Shown: positions 33,996-48,852, numbered from the stretch's first letter. The stretch is DNA of 64,000 bases from Siphonodentalium dalli (GCA_032622095.1 CP136063.1:183625956-183689955); one strand, 5' to 3'. Program-made: numbers and translations. Notes: generated by a model from the sequence alone, not told the origin.

Positions 33996-35260
33996 ATGAG
34001 TATATTGTTTTGTATGCGGGTAAGTATGACTTTTTCGAATAGTTTATATATAGCTGTTAATATGGTTATGGCACGATATTTATCAGTTATCCTTTGCTTT
34101 ATTTTCGCCTTTATGAAGATTGATCATCAAACGTCGTCTGGAGTCCTGGTACTCACATCAAGTTTGTCATCGGAGAAAGAGAAAGAACCGAACGAAAAGC
34201 TGCTGTCCAAATTATCGTCACGCTTTAATCTCTTCTGTAACTGGAAAAACGAAATTGAAGGTGTTGTTTCAGGTATACATGTACATTCGGCCAATGTGAT
34301 GTTAACATGTCAGTTTGTAACTGAATATGAAAAACCGTTAATAGCATCGTTCTAGGTAATCCGTGTATGTTTTTTAGACACATATGGTGCGCATATTCTA
34401 GCTGCATTATATCACACTGCGACAAACATCGTAACATATCAGATCAGTACAGGCCAGAACTTAATACGATATACTGATTTTATTTTCAAGCAACTGAAAG
34501 GAGTTATCCGGCCAGGAAATATGCCGGTCTTAGTCAGGGAATAATAATTACCCCTTATTTTGCTACAATGATTATCTATCAATTACGATCTTTGTTTGTG
34601 TTTAGCAAGAGGTATGCCAAGACGGATTGCAGATTCCACTTCCATCAATGATGTAGAGAATTCGTTAAACGAGCACGCACGTTTACATGTCACAAACTCA
34701 TGTTTTGTTTCGTTAAATAAAATGATCACATATTGTGTAGAATTGTACTTGATTCTCCAAATCTGACTATACCGAAAACATATGTATCAAGTCCGAGATG
34801 CCTTCTCTGGTAAGGGTTACCAACATCATGTCGTCTACTTGAGTTGTAGCAGAACAGTCTATTCCCTGAATTTGAAGGCCATAATGTTGTTTTTCTAATT
34901 TCCGGAGTAGATCATCGATATATAACTTATATAGCAGGGCAGGCAAATGAGCACCTTAATTTGTTCCATGATGAACAGTGAACCATCTGAGTGTGACATG
35001 ATTAAATGTGACGAAGCATTGTATATTGGTAAGAAGTGAGCATAGACTTTGCCAAAGTATTCCACTGATACCTCGTTTATAGAGTTTGAAGAGCAGACTG
35101 TTTGTCCAGACGTAATCAAATTATTTTTGGGTATCGAGAAGACATGCAAATAACTTACTACCACGATCCTTTGTGAAGTGGACATATTCGTGAAAGAGGT
35201 AAGACATCATCATACAACGACCTCTCTGAAGCTCGTGCTGCAGGGACTGACAGCGATTAA
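33996..35260 (-). repeat. Unit 19, long, 1,265 bp (copy of unit 9)
   Basis: Third block B copy, with a few private changes (EGVVSG for EDVVSG on the plus-strand reading). Confidence 0.9.
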
Positions 35261-36457
35261 ATGAGTATATTGTTTTGTATGCGGGTAAGTATGACGTTTT
35301 CAAATAGTTTATATATATCTGTTAATATGGTTATGGCACGATATCTATCCCGGTACTCACATCAAGTTTGTCATCGGAGAAAGAACTGAACGAAAAGCTG
35401 CTGTCCAAATTATCGTCACGCTTTAATCTCTTCTCTAACTGGAAAAAGGAAATTGAAGATGTTGTTACAGGTATACATGTACATATGGCCAATGTGATGT
35501 TAACATGTCAGTTTATAACTGAATATGAAAAACCGTTAATCGCATCGTTCTAGGTAATCCGTGTATGTTTTTCAGACACATTTGGTGCGCACACTCTAGC
35601 TGCATTATATCAGACTGCGACAAACATCGTAACATCTCAGATCAGTACAGACCAGAACTTAATACGATATACTGATTTATTTTCAAGCAACTGAAAGGAG
35701 TTATCCGGCCAGGAAATATGCCGGTCTTAGTCAGGGAATAATAATTACCCCTTATTTTGCTACAATGATTATCTACCAATTACGATCTTTGTTTGTGTGT
35801 AGCAAGAGGTATGCTAGACGGATGGCAGATTCCACTTCCATCAATGATGTAGATAATTCGTTAAACGAGCACGCACGTTTACATGTCACAAACCCATGTT
35901 TTGTTTCGTTAAATAAAATGATCACATATTGTGTAGAATTGTACTTGAATCTCCAAATCTGACTATACCAAAAAGATATGTATCAAGTCCGAGATGCCTT
36001 CTCTGGTAAGGGTTACCAGCATCATGTCGTCTACTTTTGTTGTGGCAGAACAGTCTATTCCCTGAATTAGAAGGCCATAATGTTGTTTTTTCTAATTTCC
36101 GGAGTAGATCATCGATATATAACTTATATAGCAGGGCAGGCAAATTATTACCTTGATTTGTTCCATGGTGAACAGTGAACCATCTGGATGCGAGATGATC
36201 AAATATGACGAAGCATTGTATATTGGTAAGAAGTGAGCGTAGACTTTGCCAAATTATTCCACTGATACCTCGTTTATGGAGTTTGTAGAGCAGACTGTTT
36301 GTCCAAATGCAATCAAATTATTTTTGAGTATCGTGAAGACATGCAAATAACTTACTACCACGGTCCTTTGTGAAGTTGACATATTCGTGAACGAGGTAAG
36401 ACATCATCATACAACGACCTCTCTGAAACTCGTGCAGCAGGGACTGACAGCGATTAA
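35261..36457 (-). repeat. Unit 20, short, 1,197 bp
   Basis: 61-bp deletion as in units 10 and 12. The right half has the T-run frameshift of unit 2, so it is a hybrid. Confidence 0.9.
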
Positions 36458-37722
36458 ATGAGTATACTGTTTTGTATGCGGGTAAGTATGAGATTTTCGA
36501 ATAGTTTATATATAGCTGTTAATATTGTTATGGCACGATATTGATTAGTTATCCTTTGCTTTATTTTCGCCTTTATGGAGTTTGATCATCAAACCTCGTC
36601 TGGAGTCCCTGTACTCACATCAAGTTTGTCATCGGAGAAAGAGAAAGAACCGAACGAAAAGCTGCTGTCCAAATTGTCGTCACGCTTTAATCTCTTCTGT
36701 AACTGGAAAAAACGAAATTGAAGATGTTGTTTCATGTATACATGTACATATGGCCAATGTGATGTTAACATGTCAGTATATAACTGAATATGAAAAACCG
36801 TTAATCGCATCGTTCTAGGTAACCCGTGTATGTTATTCAGACACATATGGTGCGCACACTCTAGCTGCATTATATCAGACTGCGTCAAACATCGTAACAT
36901 CTCAGATCAGTACAGGCCAGAACTTAATACGATATACTGATTTATTTTCAAGCAACTGAAAGGAGTTATTCGGCCAGGAAATATGCTTGTCTTAGTCAGC
37001 GAATAATAATTACCCCTTATTTTGCTACAATGATTATCAATCAAGTTCGATCTTTGTTTGTGTTTAGCAAGAGGTATGCCAAGACGGATTGCAGATTCCA
37101 CTTCCATCAATGATGTAGATAATTCGTTAAACGAGCACGCACGTTTACATGTCACAAACTCATGTTTTGTTTCGTTAAATAAAATGATCACATATTGTGT
37201 AGAATTGTACTTGAATCTCCAAATCTGACTATACCGAAAACATATGTATCAAGTCCGAGATGCCTTCTCTGGTAAGGGTTACCAGCATCATGTCGTCTAC
37301 TTGAGTTGTGGCAGAACAGTCTATTCCCTGAATTTGAAGGCCATAATGTTGTTTTTCTAATTTCCGGAGTAGATCATCGATATATAACTTATATAGCAGG
37401 GCAGGCAACTGAGCACCTTGATTTGTTCCATGATGAACAGTGAACCATCTGGGTGTGACATGATTAAATATGACGAAGCATTGTATATTGGTAAGAAGTG
37501 AGCATAGACTTTGTCAAATTATTCCACTGATACCTCGTTTATAGAGTTTGTAGAGCAGACTGTTTGTCCAGACGCAATCAAATTCTTTTTGAGTATCGAG
37601 AAGACATGCAAGTAACTTACTACCACGATCCTTTGTGAAGTTGACATATTCGTGAAAGAGGTAAGACATCATCATACAACGACCTCTCCGAAGCTCGTGC
37701 TGCAGGGACTGACAGCGATTAA
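36458..37722 (-). repeat. Unit 21, long, 1,265 bp
   Basis: AGAAAG insertion, TGCTTGTCTTAGTCAGCG variant near 36,985. It matches units 32, 34 and 39. Confidence 0.9.
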
Positions 37723-38907
37723 ATGAGTATATTTTGTATGCGGGTAAGTATGACATTTTCAAATAGTTTATATATAGCTGTTAATATGGTTATGGCACGA
37801 TATCCCGGTACTCACATCAAGTTTGTCATCGGAGAAAGAACTGAACGAAAAGCTGCTGTCCAAATTATCGTCACGCTTTAATCTCTTCTCTAACTGGAAA
37901 AACGAAATTGAAGATGTTGTTTCAGGTATACATGTACATATGGCCAATCTTATGTTAACATGTCAGTTTATAACTTAATATGAAAAACCGTTAATCGCAT
38001 CGTTCTAGGTAATCCGTGTATGTTTTTCAGACACATATGGTGTGCACACTCTAGCTGCATTATATCAAACTGCGACAAACATCGTAACATCTCAGATCAG
38101 TACAGGCCAGAACTTAATACGATATACTGATTTATTTTCAAGCAACTGAAAGGAGTTATTCGGCCAGGAAATATGCGGGTCTTAGTCAGGGAATAATAAT
38201 TACCCCTTATTTTGCTACAATGATTATCAAATACGATCTTTGTTTGTGTTTAGCAAGAGGTATGCTAGACGGATTGCAGATTCCACTTCCATCAATGATG
38301 TATAGAATTCGTTAAACGAGCACGCACGTTTACATGTCACAAACTCATGTTCTGTTTCGTTAAATAATATGATCACATATTGTATAGAATTGTACTTGAA
38401 TCTCAAAATCTGACTGTACCGAAAACATATGTATCAAGTCCGAGATGCCTTCTCTGGTAAGGGTTACCAGCATCATGTCGTCTACTTGAGTTGTGGCAGA
38501 ACAGTCTATTCCCTGAATTAGAAGGCCATAATGTTGTTTTTCTAATTTCCGGAGTAGATCATCGATATATAAATTATATAGCAGGGCAGGCAAATTAATA
38601 CCTTGATTTGTTCCATGATGAACAGTGAACCATCTGGGTGTGAGATGATCAAATATGACGAAGCATTGTATATTGGTAAGAAGTGAGCGTAGACTTTGCC
38701 AAAATATTCCACTGATACCTCGTTTATGGAGTTTGTAGAGCAGACTGTTTGTCCAAATGCAATCAAATTATTTTTGAGTATCGTGAAGACATGCAAATAA
38801 CTTACTACCACGGTCCTTTGTGAAGTTGACATATTCGTGAACGAGGTAAGACATCATCATACAACGCCCTCTCTGAAACTCGTGCAGCAGGGACTGACAG
38901 CGATTAA
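37723..38907 (-). repeat. Unit 22, short, 1,185 bp (copy of unit 13)
   Basis: Block C second copy, with a private TAA near 37,976 in the plus-strand frame. Confidence 0.9.
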
Positions 38908-40165
38908 ATGAGTATATTGTTTTGTATGCGGGTAAGTATGTCTTTTTCAAATTGTTTATATATAGCTGTTAATATGGTTATGGCACGATATTTATCATTT
39001 ATCCTTTGCTTTATTTTCGCCTTTATAAAGATTGATCATCAAACCTCGTCTGGAGTCCCGGTACTCACATCAAGTTTGTCATCGGAGAAAGAACTGAACG
39101 AAAAGCTGCTGTCCAAATCATCGTCACGCTTTAATCTCTTCTGTAACTGGAAAAAAACGAAATTGAAGATGTTGTTTCAGGTATACATGTACATATGGCC
39201 AATGTGATGTTAACATGTCAGTTTATAAGTGAATATGAAAAACCGTTAATCGCATCGTTCTAGGTAAGCCGTGTATGTTTTTCAGACACACATGGTGCGC
39301 ACACTCTAGCTGCATTATATCAGGCTGCGACAAACATCGTAACATCTCAGATCAGTACAGGCCAGAACTGAATACGATATACTGATTTATTTTCAAGCAA
39401 CTGGAAGGAGTTATTCGGCCAGGAAATATACCGGTCTTAGTCAGGGAATAATAATTACCCCTTATTTTGCTACAATGATTATCTATCAAGTACGATCTTT
39501 GTTTGTGTTTAGCAAGAGGTATGCCAAGACGGATTGCAGATTCCACTTCCATCAATGATGTAGAGAATTCGTTAAACGAGCACGCACGTTTAAATGTCAC
39601 AAACTCATGTTTTGTTTCGTTAAATAAAATGATCACATATTGTGTAGAATTGTACTTGAATCTCCAAATCTGACTATACCGAAAATATATGTATCAAGTC
39701 CGAGATGCCTTCTCTGGTAAGGGTTACCAGCATCATGTCGTCTACTTGAGTTGTGGCAGAACAGTCTATTCCCTGAATTTGAAGGCCATAATGTTGTTTT
39801 TCTAATTTCCGGAGTAGATCATCGATATATAACTTATATAGCAGGGCAGGCAAATGAGCACCTTGATTTGTTCCATGATGAACAGTGAACCATCTGGGTG
39901 TGACATGATTAAATATGACGAAGCATTGTATATTGGTAAGAAGTGAGCATAGACTTTGCCAAATGATTCCACTGATACCTCGTTTATAGAGTTTGTAGAG
40001 CAGACTGTTTGTCCAGACGCAATCAAATTATTTTTGGGTATCGAGAAGACATGCAAATAACTTACTACCACGATCCTTTGTGTAGTTGACATATTCGTGA
40101 AAGAGGTAAGACATCATCATACAACGACCTCTCTGAAGCTCGTGCTGCGGGGACTGAGCGATTAA
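38908..40165 (-). repeat. Unit 23, long, 1,258 bp (copy of unit 14)
   Basis: Block C. The RT is out of frame near motif A, unlike unit 14. Confidence 0.9.
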
Positions 40166-41350
40166 ATGAGTATATTATGTATGCGGGTAAGTATGACTTT
40201 TTCAAATAGTGTATATATAGCTGTTAATATGGTTATGGCACGATATCCCGGTACTCACATCAAGTTTGTCATCGGAGAAAGAACTGAACGAAAAGCTGCT
40301 GTCCAAATTATCGTCACGCTTTAATCTCTTCTCTAACTGGAAAAACGAAATTGAAGATGTTGTTTCAGGTATACATGTACATATGGCCAATCTGATGTTA
40401 ACATGTCAGTTTATAACTGAATATGAAAAACCGTTAATCGCATCGTTCTAGGTAATCCGTGTATGTTTTTCAGACACATATGGTGCGCACACTCTAGCTG
40501 CATTATATCAGACTGCGACAAACATCGTAACATCTCAGATCAGTACAGGCCAGAACTTAATACGATATACTGATTTATTTTCAAGCAACAGAAAGGAGTT
40601 TTTCGGCCAGGAAATATGCCGGTCTTAGTCAGGGAATAATAATTACCCCTTATTTTGCTACAATGATTATCAAGTACGATCTTTGTTTGTGTTTAGCAAG
40701 AGGTATGCTAGACGGATTGCAGATTCCACTTCCATCAATGATGTATAGAATTCGCTAAACGAACACGCACGTTTACATGTCACAAACTCATGTTCTGTTT
40801 CGTTAAATAATATGATCACATATTGTATAGAATTGTACTTGAATCTCAAAATCTGACTGTACCGAAAATATATGTATCAAGTCCGAGATGCCTTCTCTGG
40901 TAAGGGTTACCAGCATCATGTCGTCTACTTGAGTTGTGGCAGAACAGTCTATTCCCTGAATTTGAAGGCCATAATGTTGTTTTTCTAATTTCCGGAGTAG
41001 ATCATCGATATATAACTTATATAGCAGGGCAGGCAAATTAATACCTTGATTTGTTCCATGGTGAACAGTGAACCATCTGGATGTGAGATGATCAAATATG
41101 ACGAAGCATTGTATATTGGTAAGAAGTGAGCGTAGACTTTGCCAAATTATTCCACTGATACCTTGTTTATGGAGTTTGTAGAGCAGACTGTTTGTCCAAA
41201 TGCAATCAAATTATTTGTGAGTATCGTGAAGACATGCAAATAACTTACTACCACGGTCCTTTGTGAAGTTGACATATTCGTGAACGAGGTAAGACATCAT
41301 CATACAACGACCTCTCTGAAACTCGTGCAGCAGGGACTGACAGCGATTAA
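40166..41350 (-). repeat. Unit 24, short, 1,185 bp (copy of unit 15)
   Basis: Block C. The RT core (41,036-40,803) keeps YIDDLL, which unit 15 has lost. Confidence 0.9.
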
Positions 41351-42615
41351 ATGAGTATATTGTTTTGTATGCGGGTAAGTATGACTTTTTCAAATTGTTT
41401 ATATATAGCTGTTAATATGGTTATGGCACGATATTTATCAGTTATCCTTTTCTTTATTTTCGCCTTTATGAAGTTTGATCATCAAATCTCGTCTGGAGTC
41501 CCGGTACTCACATCAAGTTTGTCATCGGAGAAAGAGAAAGAACCGAACGAAAAGCTGCTGTCCAAATTGTCGTCACGCTTTAATCTCTTCTGTAACTGGA
41601 AAAAACAAAATTGAAGATGTTGTTTCAGGTGTACATGTACATATGGCCAATGTGATGTTAACATGTCAGTATATAACTGAATATGAAAAACCGTTAATCG
41701 CATCGTTCTAGGTAACCCGTGTATGTTATTCAGACACATATGGTGCGCACACTCTAGCTGCATTATATCAGACTGCGTCAAACATCGTAACATCTCAGAT
41801 CAGTACAGGCCAGAACTTAATACGATATACTGATTTATTTTCAAGCAACTGAAAGGAGTTATTCGGCCAGGAAATATGCTGGTCTTAGTCAGGGAATAAT
41901 AATTACCCCTTATTTTGCTACAATGATTATCAATCAAGTTCGATCTTTGTTTGTGTTTAGCAAGAGGTATGCCAAGACGGATTGCAGATTCCACTTCCAT
42001 CAATGATGTAGATAATTCGTTAAACGAGCACGCACGTTTACATGTCACAAACTCATGTTTTGTTTCGTTAAATAAAATGATCACATATTGTGTAGAATTG
42101 TACTTGAATCTCCAAATCTGACTATACCGAAAACATATGTATGAAGTCCGAGATGCCTTCTCTGGTAAGGGTTACCAGCATCATGTCGTCTACTTGAGTT
42201 GTGGCAGAACAGTCTATTCCCTGAATTTGAAGGCCATAATGTTGTTTTTCTAATTTCCGGAGTAGATCATCGATATATAACTTATATAGCAGGGCAGGCA
42301 AATGCGCACCTTGATGTGTTCCATGATGAACAGTGAACCATCTGGGTGTGACATGATTAAATATGACGAAGCATTGTATATTGGTAAGAAGTGAGCGTAG
42401 ACTTTGCCAAATTATTCCACTGATACCTCGTTTATAGAGTTTGTAGAGCAGACTGTTTGTCCAGACGCAATAAAATTCTTTTTGGGTATCGAGAAGACAT
42501 GCAAATAACTTACTACCACGATCCTTTGTGAAGTTGACATATTCGTGAAAGAGGTAAGACATCATCATACAACGACCTCTCTGAAGCTCGTGCTGCAGGG
42601 ACTGACAGCGATTAA
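41351..42615 (-). repeat. Unit 25, long, 1,265 bp (copy of unit 16)
   Basis: Holds most of the best RT fragment (42,658-41,482), described separately. Confidence 0.9.
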
Positions 42616-42658
42616 ATGAGTATATTGTTTTGTATGCGGGTAAGTATGACTTTTTCAA
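41482..42658 (-). pseudogene. Best-preserved RT fragment in the array
   Basis: A 178-codon frame (42,658-42,122) holds fingers and palm: HELQRGR at residues 23-29, motif A LLDTQKEF with the catalytic Asp at 57, motif B G-x2-QG around 113-117, YIDDLL at 128-133, and motif C VDD with the Asp pair at 157-158. The usual FD after motif A is FY in this unit. The frame ends at SDFIHMFSV. A one-base frame change leads into WRFKYNS and LFNETKHEF (motif D to thumb), and this frame runs on to about 41,482, broken only by a TGA between LSSGLY and SEMLRC where the family has a glycine. The post-RT domain includes LECAHHMCLNNIHGLPRT. The resemblance is to mollusc-type LINEs. It cannot make a full RT. Confidence 0.85.
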
Positions 42659-43807
42659 ATAGTTTATATATAGCTGTTAATATGGTTATGGCACGATATC
42701 CCGGTACTCACATCAAGTTTGTCATCGGAGAAAGAACTGAACGAAAAGCTGCTGTCCAAATTATCGTCACGCTTTAATCTCTTCTCTAACTGGAAAAACG
42801 AAATTGAAGATGTTGTTTCAGGTATACATGTACATATGGCCAATGTGATGTTAACATGTCAGTATATAACTTAATATGAAAAACCGTTAATCGCATCGTT
42901 CTAGGTAACCCTTGTATGTTTTTCAGACACATATAGTGCGCACACTCTAGCTGCATTATATCAGACTGCGACAAACATCGTAACATCTCAGATCAGTACA
43001 GGCCATAACTTAATACGATATACTGATTTGTTTTCAAGCGACTGAAAGGAGTTATTCGGCCAGGAAATATGCCGGTCTTAGTCAGGGAATAATAATTACC
43101 CCTTATTTTGCTACAATGATTATCTATCAAGTACGATCTTTGTTTGTGTTTAGCAAGAGGTATGCTAGACGGATTGCAGATTCCACTTCCATCAATGATG
43201 TAGAGAATTCGTTAAACGAGCACGCACGTTTACATGTCACAAACTCATGTTTTGTTTCGTTAAATAAAATGATCACATATTGTGTAGAATTGTACTTGAA
43301 TCTCCAAATCTGACTATACCGAAAACATATGTATCAAGTCCGAGATGCATTCTCTGGTAAGGGTTACCAGCATCATGTCGTCTACTTGAGTTGTGGCAGA
43401 ACAGTATATTCCCTGAATTTGAAGGCCATAGTGTTGTTTTTCTAATTTCCGGAGTAGATCATCGATATATAACTTATATAGCAGGGCAGGCAAATTAGTA
43501 CCTTGATTTGTTCCATGGTGAACAGTGAACCATCTGGATGTGAGGTGATCAAATATGACGAAGTATTGTATATTGGTAAGAATTGAGCGTAGACTTTGCC
43601 CAATTATTCCACTGATACCTCGTTTATGGAGTTTGTAGAGCAGACTGTTTGTCCAGACGCAATCAAATTCTTTTTGAGTATCGAGAAGACATTCAAATAA
43701 CTTACTACCACGATCCTTTGTGAAGTTGACATATTCATGAAAGATGTAAGACATCATCATTCAACGACCTCTCTGAAACTCGTGCTGCAGGGACTGACAG
43801 CGATTAA
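42616..43807 (-). repeat. Unit 26, short, 1,192 bp (copy of unit 17)
   Basis: A 148-codon RT frame lies at 43,760-43,314. Confidence 0.9.
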
Positions 43808-45073
43808 ATGAGTATATTGTTTTGTATGCGGGTAAGTATGACTTTTCAAATAGTTTATATATAGCTGCTAATATGGTTATGGCACGATATTTATCAGTTA
43901 TCCTTTGCTTTATTTTCGCCTTTATGAAGATTGATCATCAAACCTCCGTCGTCTGGAGTCCCGGTACTCACATCAAGTTTGTCATCGGAGAAAGAGAAAG
44001 AACCGAACGAAAAGCTGCTGTCCAAATTATCGTCACGCTTTAATCTCTTCTGTAACTGGAAAAACGAAATTGAAGATGTTGTTACAGGTATACATGTACA
44101 TATGGCCAATGTGATGTTAACATGTCAGTTTATAACTGAATATGAAAAACCGTTAATCGCATCATTCTAGGTAATCCGTGTATGTTTTTCAGACACATTT
44201 GGTGCGCACACTCTAGCTGCATTATATCAGACTGCGACAAACATCGTAACATCTCAGATCAGTACAGACCAGAACTTAATACGATATACTGATTTATTTT
44301 CAAGCAACTGAAAGGAGTTATCCGGCCAGAAAATATGACGGTCTTAGTTAGGGAATAATAATTATCCCTTATTTTGCTACAATGATTATCTATCAAGTAC
44401 GATCTTTGTTTGTGTTTAGCAAGAGGTATGCTAGACGGATTGCAGATTCCACTTCCATCAATGATGTAGATAATTCGTTAAACAAGCACGCACGTTTACA
44501 TGTCACAAACTCATGTTTTGTTTCGTTAAATAAAATGATCACATATTGTGTAGAATTGTACTTGAATCTCCAAATCTGACTATACCGAAAACATATGTAT
44601 CAATTCCTAGATTCCTTATCTGGTAAGGGTTACCAGCATCATGTCGTCTACTTGAGTTGTGGCAGAACAGTCTATTCCCTGAATTTGAAGGCCATAAAGT
44701 TATTATTCTAGTTTCCGGAGTAGATCATCAATATATAACTTATATAGCAGGGCAGGCATATTAGTACTTTGATTTGTTCCATGGTGAACAGTGAACCATC
44801 TGGATGCGAGATGATCAAATATGACGAAGCATTGTATATTGGTAAGAAGTGAGCGTAGACTTTGCAAAATTATTCCACTGATACCTCGTTTATGGAGGTT
44901 GTAGAGCAGACTGTTTGTCCAGACGCAATCAAATTATTTTTGAGTATCGAGAAGACATGCAAATAACTTACTACAACGATCATTTGTGAAGTTGACATAT
45001 TCGTGAAAGAGGTAAGACATCATCATACAACGACCTCTCTGAAACTCGTGCAGCAGGGACTGACAGCGATTAA
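43808..45073 (-). repeat. Unit 27, long, 1,266 bp (copy of start of unit 18)
   Basis: Private 4-bp insertion (CCTCCGTCGTCTGG near 43,945) that breaks the plus-strand frame. It lacks the 577-bp deletion, so that event is younger than the C duplication or was lost here. Confidence 0.9.
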
Positions 45074-46331
45074 ATGAGTATATTGTTTTGAATGCGGGTA
45101 AGTATGACTTTTTCAAATAGTTTATATATAGCTGTTAATATTGTTATGGCACGATATTTATCAGTTATCCTTTGCTTTATTTTCGCCTTTATGAAGGTTG
45201 ATCATCAAACCTCGTCTGGAGTCCCGGTACTCACATCAAGTTTGTCATCGGAGAAAGAACTGAACGAAAAGCTGCTGTCCAAATTATCGTCACGCTTTAA
45301 TCTCTTCTCTAACTGGAAAAACGAAATTGAAGATGTTGTTTCAGGTATACATGTACATATGTCCAATGTGATGTTGACATGTCACTTTATAACAACTGAA
45401 TATGAAAAACCGTTAATCGCATCGTTCTAGGTAACCCGTGTATGTTTTTCAGACACATATGGTGCGCACACTCTAGCTGCATTATATCAGACTGCGACAA
45501 ACATAGTAACATCTCAGATCAGTACAGGCCAGAACTTAATACGATATACTGATTTATTTTCAAGCAACTGAAAGGAGTTATTCGGGCAGGAAATATGCCG
45601 GTCTTAGTCAGGGAATAACAATTCCCCTTATTTTGCTACAATGATTATCTCTCAAATACGATATTTGTTTGTGTTTACCAAGAGGTATGCCAAGACGGAT
45701 TGCAGATCCCACTTCCATCAATGATGTAGATAATTCGTTAAACGAGCACGCACGTTTACATGTCACAAACTCATGTTTTGTTTCGTTAAATAAAATGATC
45801 ACATATTGTGTAGAATTGTACTTGAATCTCCAAATCTGACTATACCGAAAACATATGTATCAAGTCCGAGATGCCTTCTCTGGTAAGGGTTACCAGCATC
45901 ATGTCGTCTACTTGAGTTATGGCAGAACAGTCTATTCCCTGAATTTTAAGGCCATAATGTTGGTTTCTAATTTCCGGAGTAGATCATCGATATATAACTT
46001 ATATAGCAGGGCAGACAAATTAGTACCTTGATTTGTTCCATGATGAACAGCGAACCATCTGGATGTGAGATGATCAAATATGACGAAGTATTGTATATTG
46101 GTAAGAAGTGAGCGCAGACTTTGCCAAATTATTCCACTGATACCTCGTTTATGGAGTTTGTAGAGCAGACTTTTTGTCCAGACGCAATCAAATTCTTTTG
46201 AGTATCGAGACGACATGCCAAAAACTTACTACCACGATCCTTTGTGACGTTGACATATTCGTGAAAGAGGTAAGACATCATCATACAACGACCTCTCTGA
46301 AACTCGTGCTACAGGGACTGACAGCGATTAA
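45074..46331 (-). repeat. Unit 28, long, 1,258 bp
   Basis: 3-bp ACA insertion near 45,393 (plus-strand reading FITTEYE), a mark shared with units 33, 35 and 40. Base loss near 45,960 shifts the RT after LLRKLE. Confidence 0.9.
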
Positions 46332-47588
46332 ATGAGTATATTGTTTTGTATGCGGGTAAGTATGACTTTTTCAAATAGTTTATATATAGCTGTTAATATG
46401 GTTATGGCACGATATGTATCAGTTATCCTTTGCTTTATTTTCGCCTTTATGAAGATTGATCATCAAACCTCGTCTGGAGTCCCGGTACTCACATCAAGTT
46501 TGTCATCGGAGAAAGAACTGAACGAAAAGCTGCTGTCCAAATTATCGTCACGCTTTAATCTCTTCTGTAACTGGAAAAACGAAATTGAAGATGTTGTTTC
46601 ATGTATACATGTACATATGGCCAATGTGATGTTAACATGTCAGTATATAACTGAATATGAAAAACCGTTAATCGCATCGTTCTAGGTAACCCGTGTATGT
46701 TTTTCAGACACATATGGTGCGCACACTCTAGCTGCATTATATCAGACTGCGACAAACATCGTAACATCTCAGATAAGTACAGGCCAGAAATTAATACGAT
46801 ATACTGATTTATTTTCAAGCAACTGGAAGGAGCTATTCGGCCTGGAAATATGCCGGTCTTAGTCAGGGAATAATAATTACCCTTATTTTGCTACAATGAT
46901 TATCTATCAAGTACGATCTTTATTTGTGTTTAGCAAGAGGTATGCCAAGACGGATTGCAGATTCCACTTCCATCAATGATGTAGATAATTAGTTAAACGG
47001 GCACGCACGTTTACATGTCACAAACTCATGTTTTGTTTCGTTAAATAATATGATCACATATTGTGTAGAATTGTACTTGAATCTCCAAATCTGACTGTAC
47101 CGAAAACATATGTATCAAGTCCGAGATGCCTTCTCTGGTAAGGGTTACCAGCATCATGTCGTCTACTTGAGTTGTGGCAGAACAGTCTATTCCCTGAATT
47201 TGAAGGCCATAATGTTGTTTTTCTAATTTCCGGTGTAAATCATCGATATATAACTTATATAGCAGGGCAGGCAAATTAGTACTTTGATTTGTTCCATGGT
47301 GAACAGTGAACCATCTGGATGTGAGATGATCAAATATGACGAAGAATTGTATATTGGTAAGAAGTGAGCGTAGACTTTGCCAAATTATTCCACTGATACC
47401 TCGTTTATGGAGTTTGTAGAGTAGACGGTTTGTCCAGACACAATCAAATTATTTTTGAGTATCGAGAAGACATGCAAATAACTTACTACCACGATCCTTT
47501 GTGAAGTTGACATATTCGTGAAAGAGGTAAGACATCATCATACAACGACCTCTCTGAAACTCGTGCTGCAGGGACTGACAGAAATTAA
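46332..47588 (-). repeat. Unit 29, long, 1,257 bp
   Basis: The usual TGA after SGLY is TTA here, so an 87-codon post-RT frame (46,818-46,555) reads through. Confidence 0.9.
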
Positions 47589-48852
47589 ACGAGTATATAG
47601 TTTTGTATGCGGGTAAGTATGACTTTTTCAAATAGTTTATAGATAGCTGTTAATATGGTTATGGCACGATATTGATCAGTTATCCTTTGCTTTATTTTCG
47701 CCTTTACGAAGATTGATCATCAAACCTCGTCTGGAATCCCGGTACTCACATCAAGTTTGTCATCGGAGAAAGAACCGAACGAAAAGCTGCTGTCCAAATT
47801 ATCGTCACGCTTTAATCTCTTCTGTAACTGGAAAAACGAAATTGAAGATGTTGTTTCAGGTATACATGTACATATGGCCAATGTGATGTTAACATGTCAG
47901 TATATAACTGAATATGAAAAACCGTTAATCGCATCGTTCTAGGTAACCCGTGTATGTTTTTCAGACACATATGGTGCGCACACTCTAGCTGCATTATATC
48001 AGACTGCGACAAACATCGTAACATCTCAGATCAGAACAGGCCAGAACTTAATACGATATACTGATTTATTTTCAAGCAACTGGAAGGAGCTAGTCGGCCT
48101 GGAAATATGCCGGTCTTAGTCAGGGAATAATAATTACCCTTATTTTGCTACAATGATTATCTATCAAGTACGATCTTTATTTGTGTTTAGCAAGAGGTAT
48201 GCCAAGACGGATTGCAGATTCCACTTCCATTAATGATGTAGATAATTCGTTAAACGAGCACGCACGTTTACATGTCACAAACTCATGTTTTGCTTCGTTA
48301 AATAATATGATCACATATTGTGTAGAATTGTACTCGAATCTCCAAATCTGACTGTACCGAAAACATATGTATCAAGTCCGAGGTGCCTTCTCTGGTAAGG
48401 GTTACCAGCATCATGTCGTCTACTTGCGTTGTGACAGAACAGTCTATTCCCTGAATTTGAAGGCCATAATGTTGTTTTTCTAATTTCCGGAGTAGATCAT
48501 CGATATATAACTTATATAGCAGGGCAGGCAAATTAGTACCTTGATTTGTTCCATGGTGAACAGTGAACAGTGAACCATCTGGATGTGAGATGATCAAATA
48601 TGACGAAGCATTGTATATTGGTAAGAAGTTAGCGTAGACTTTGCCAAATTATTCCACTGATACCTCGTTTATAGAGTTTGTAGAGCAGACTGTTTGTCCA
48701 GACGCAATCAAATTCTTTTTGGGTATCGAGAAGACATGCAAATAACTTACTACCACGATCCTTTGTGAAGTTGACATATTCGTGAAAGAGGTAAGACATC
48801 ATCATACAACGACCTCTCTGAAACTCGTGCAGCAGGGACTGACAGCGATTAA
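47589..48852 (-). repeat. Unit 30, long, 1,264 bp
   Basis: Anchor ATG changed to ACG. A tandem GTGAACAGTGAACAGTG (about 48,558) adds 9 bp inside the RT core. Confidence 0.9.

Larger units (their letters stand above)
20520..35740. repeat. Higher-order repeat B (2,457-bp dimer, three copies)
   Basis: A long-short dimer (units 9-10) is repeated immediately (units 11-12, shift 2,457) and again at 33,690-35,740 (units 19-20, shift 12,939). The shared mark is GATATCTATCCCGG at the 61-bp deletion. Confidence 0.85.
25490..44810. repeat. Higher-order repeat C (shift 11,752 bp)
   Basis: Units 13-18 (25,490-33,050) recur as units 22-27 (37,243-44,810) with almost constant offset (11,752-11,756). The long/short pattern is kept in the same order. 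Confidence 0.85.
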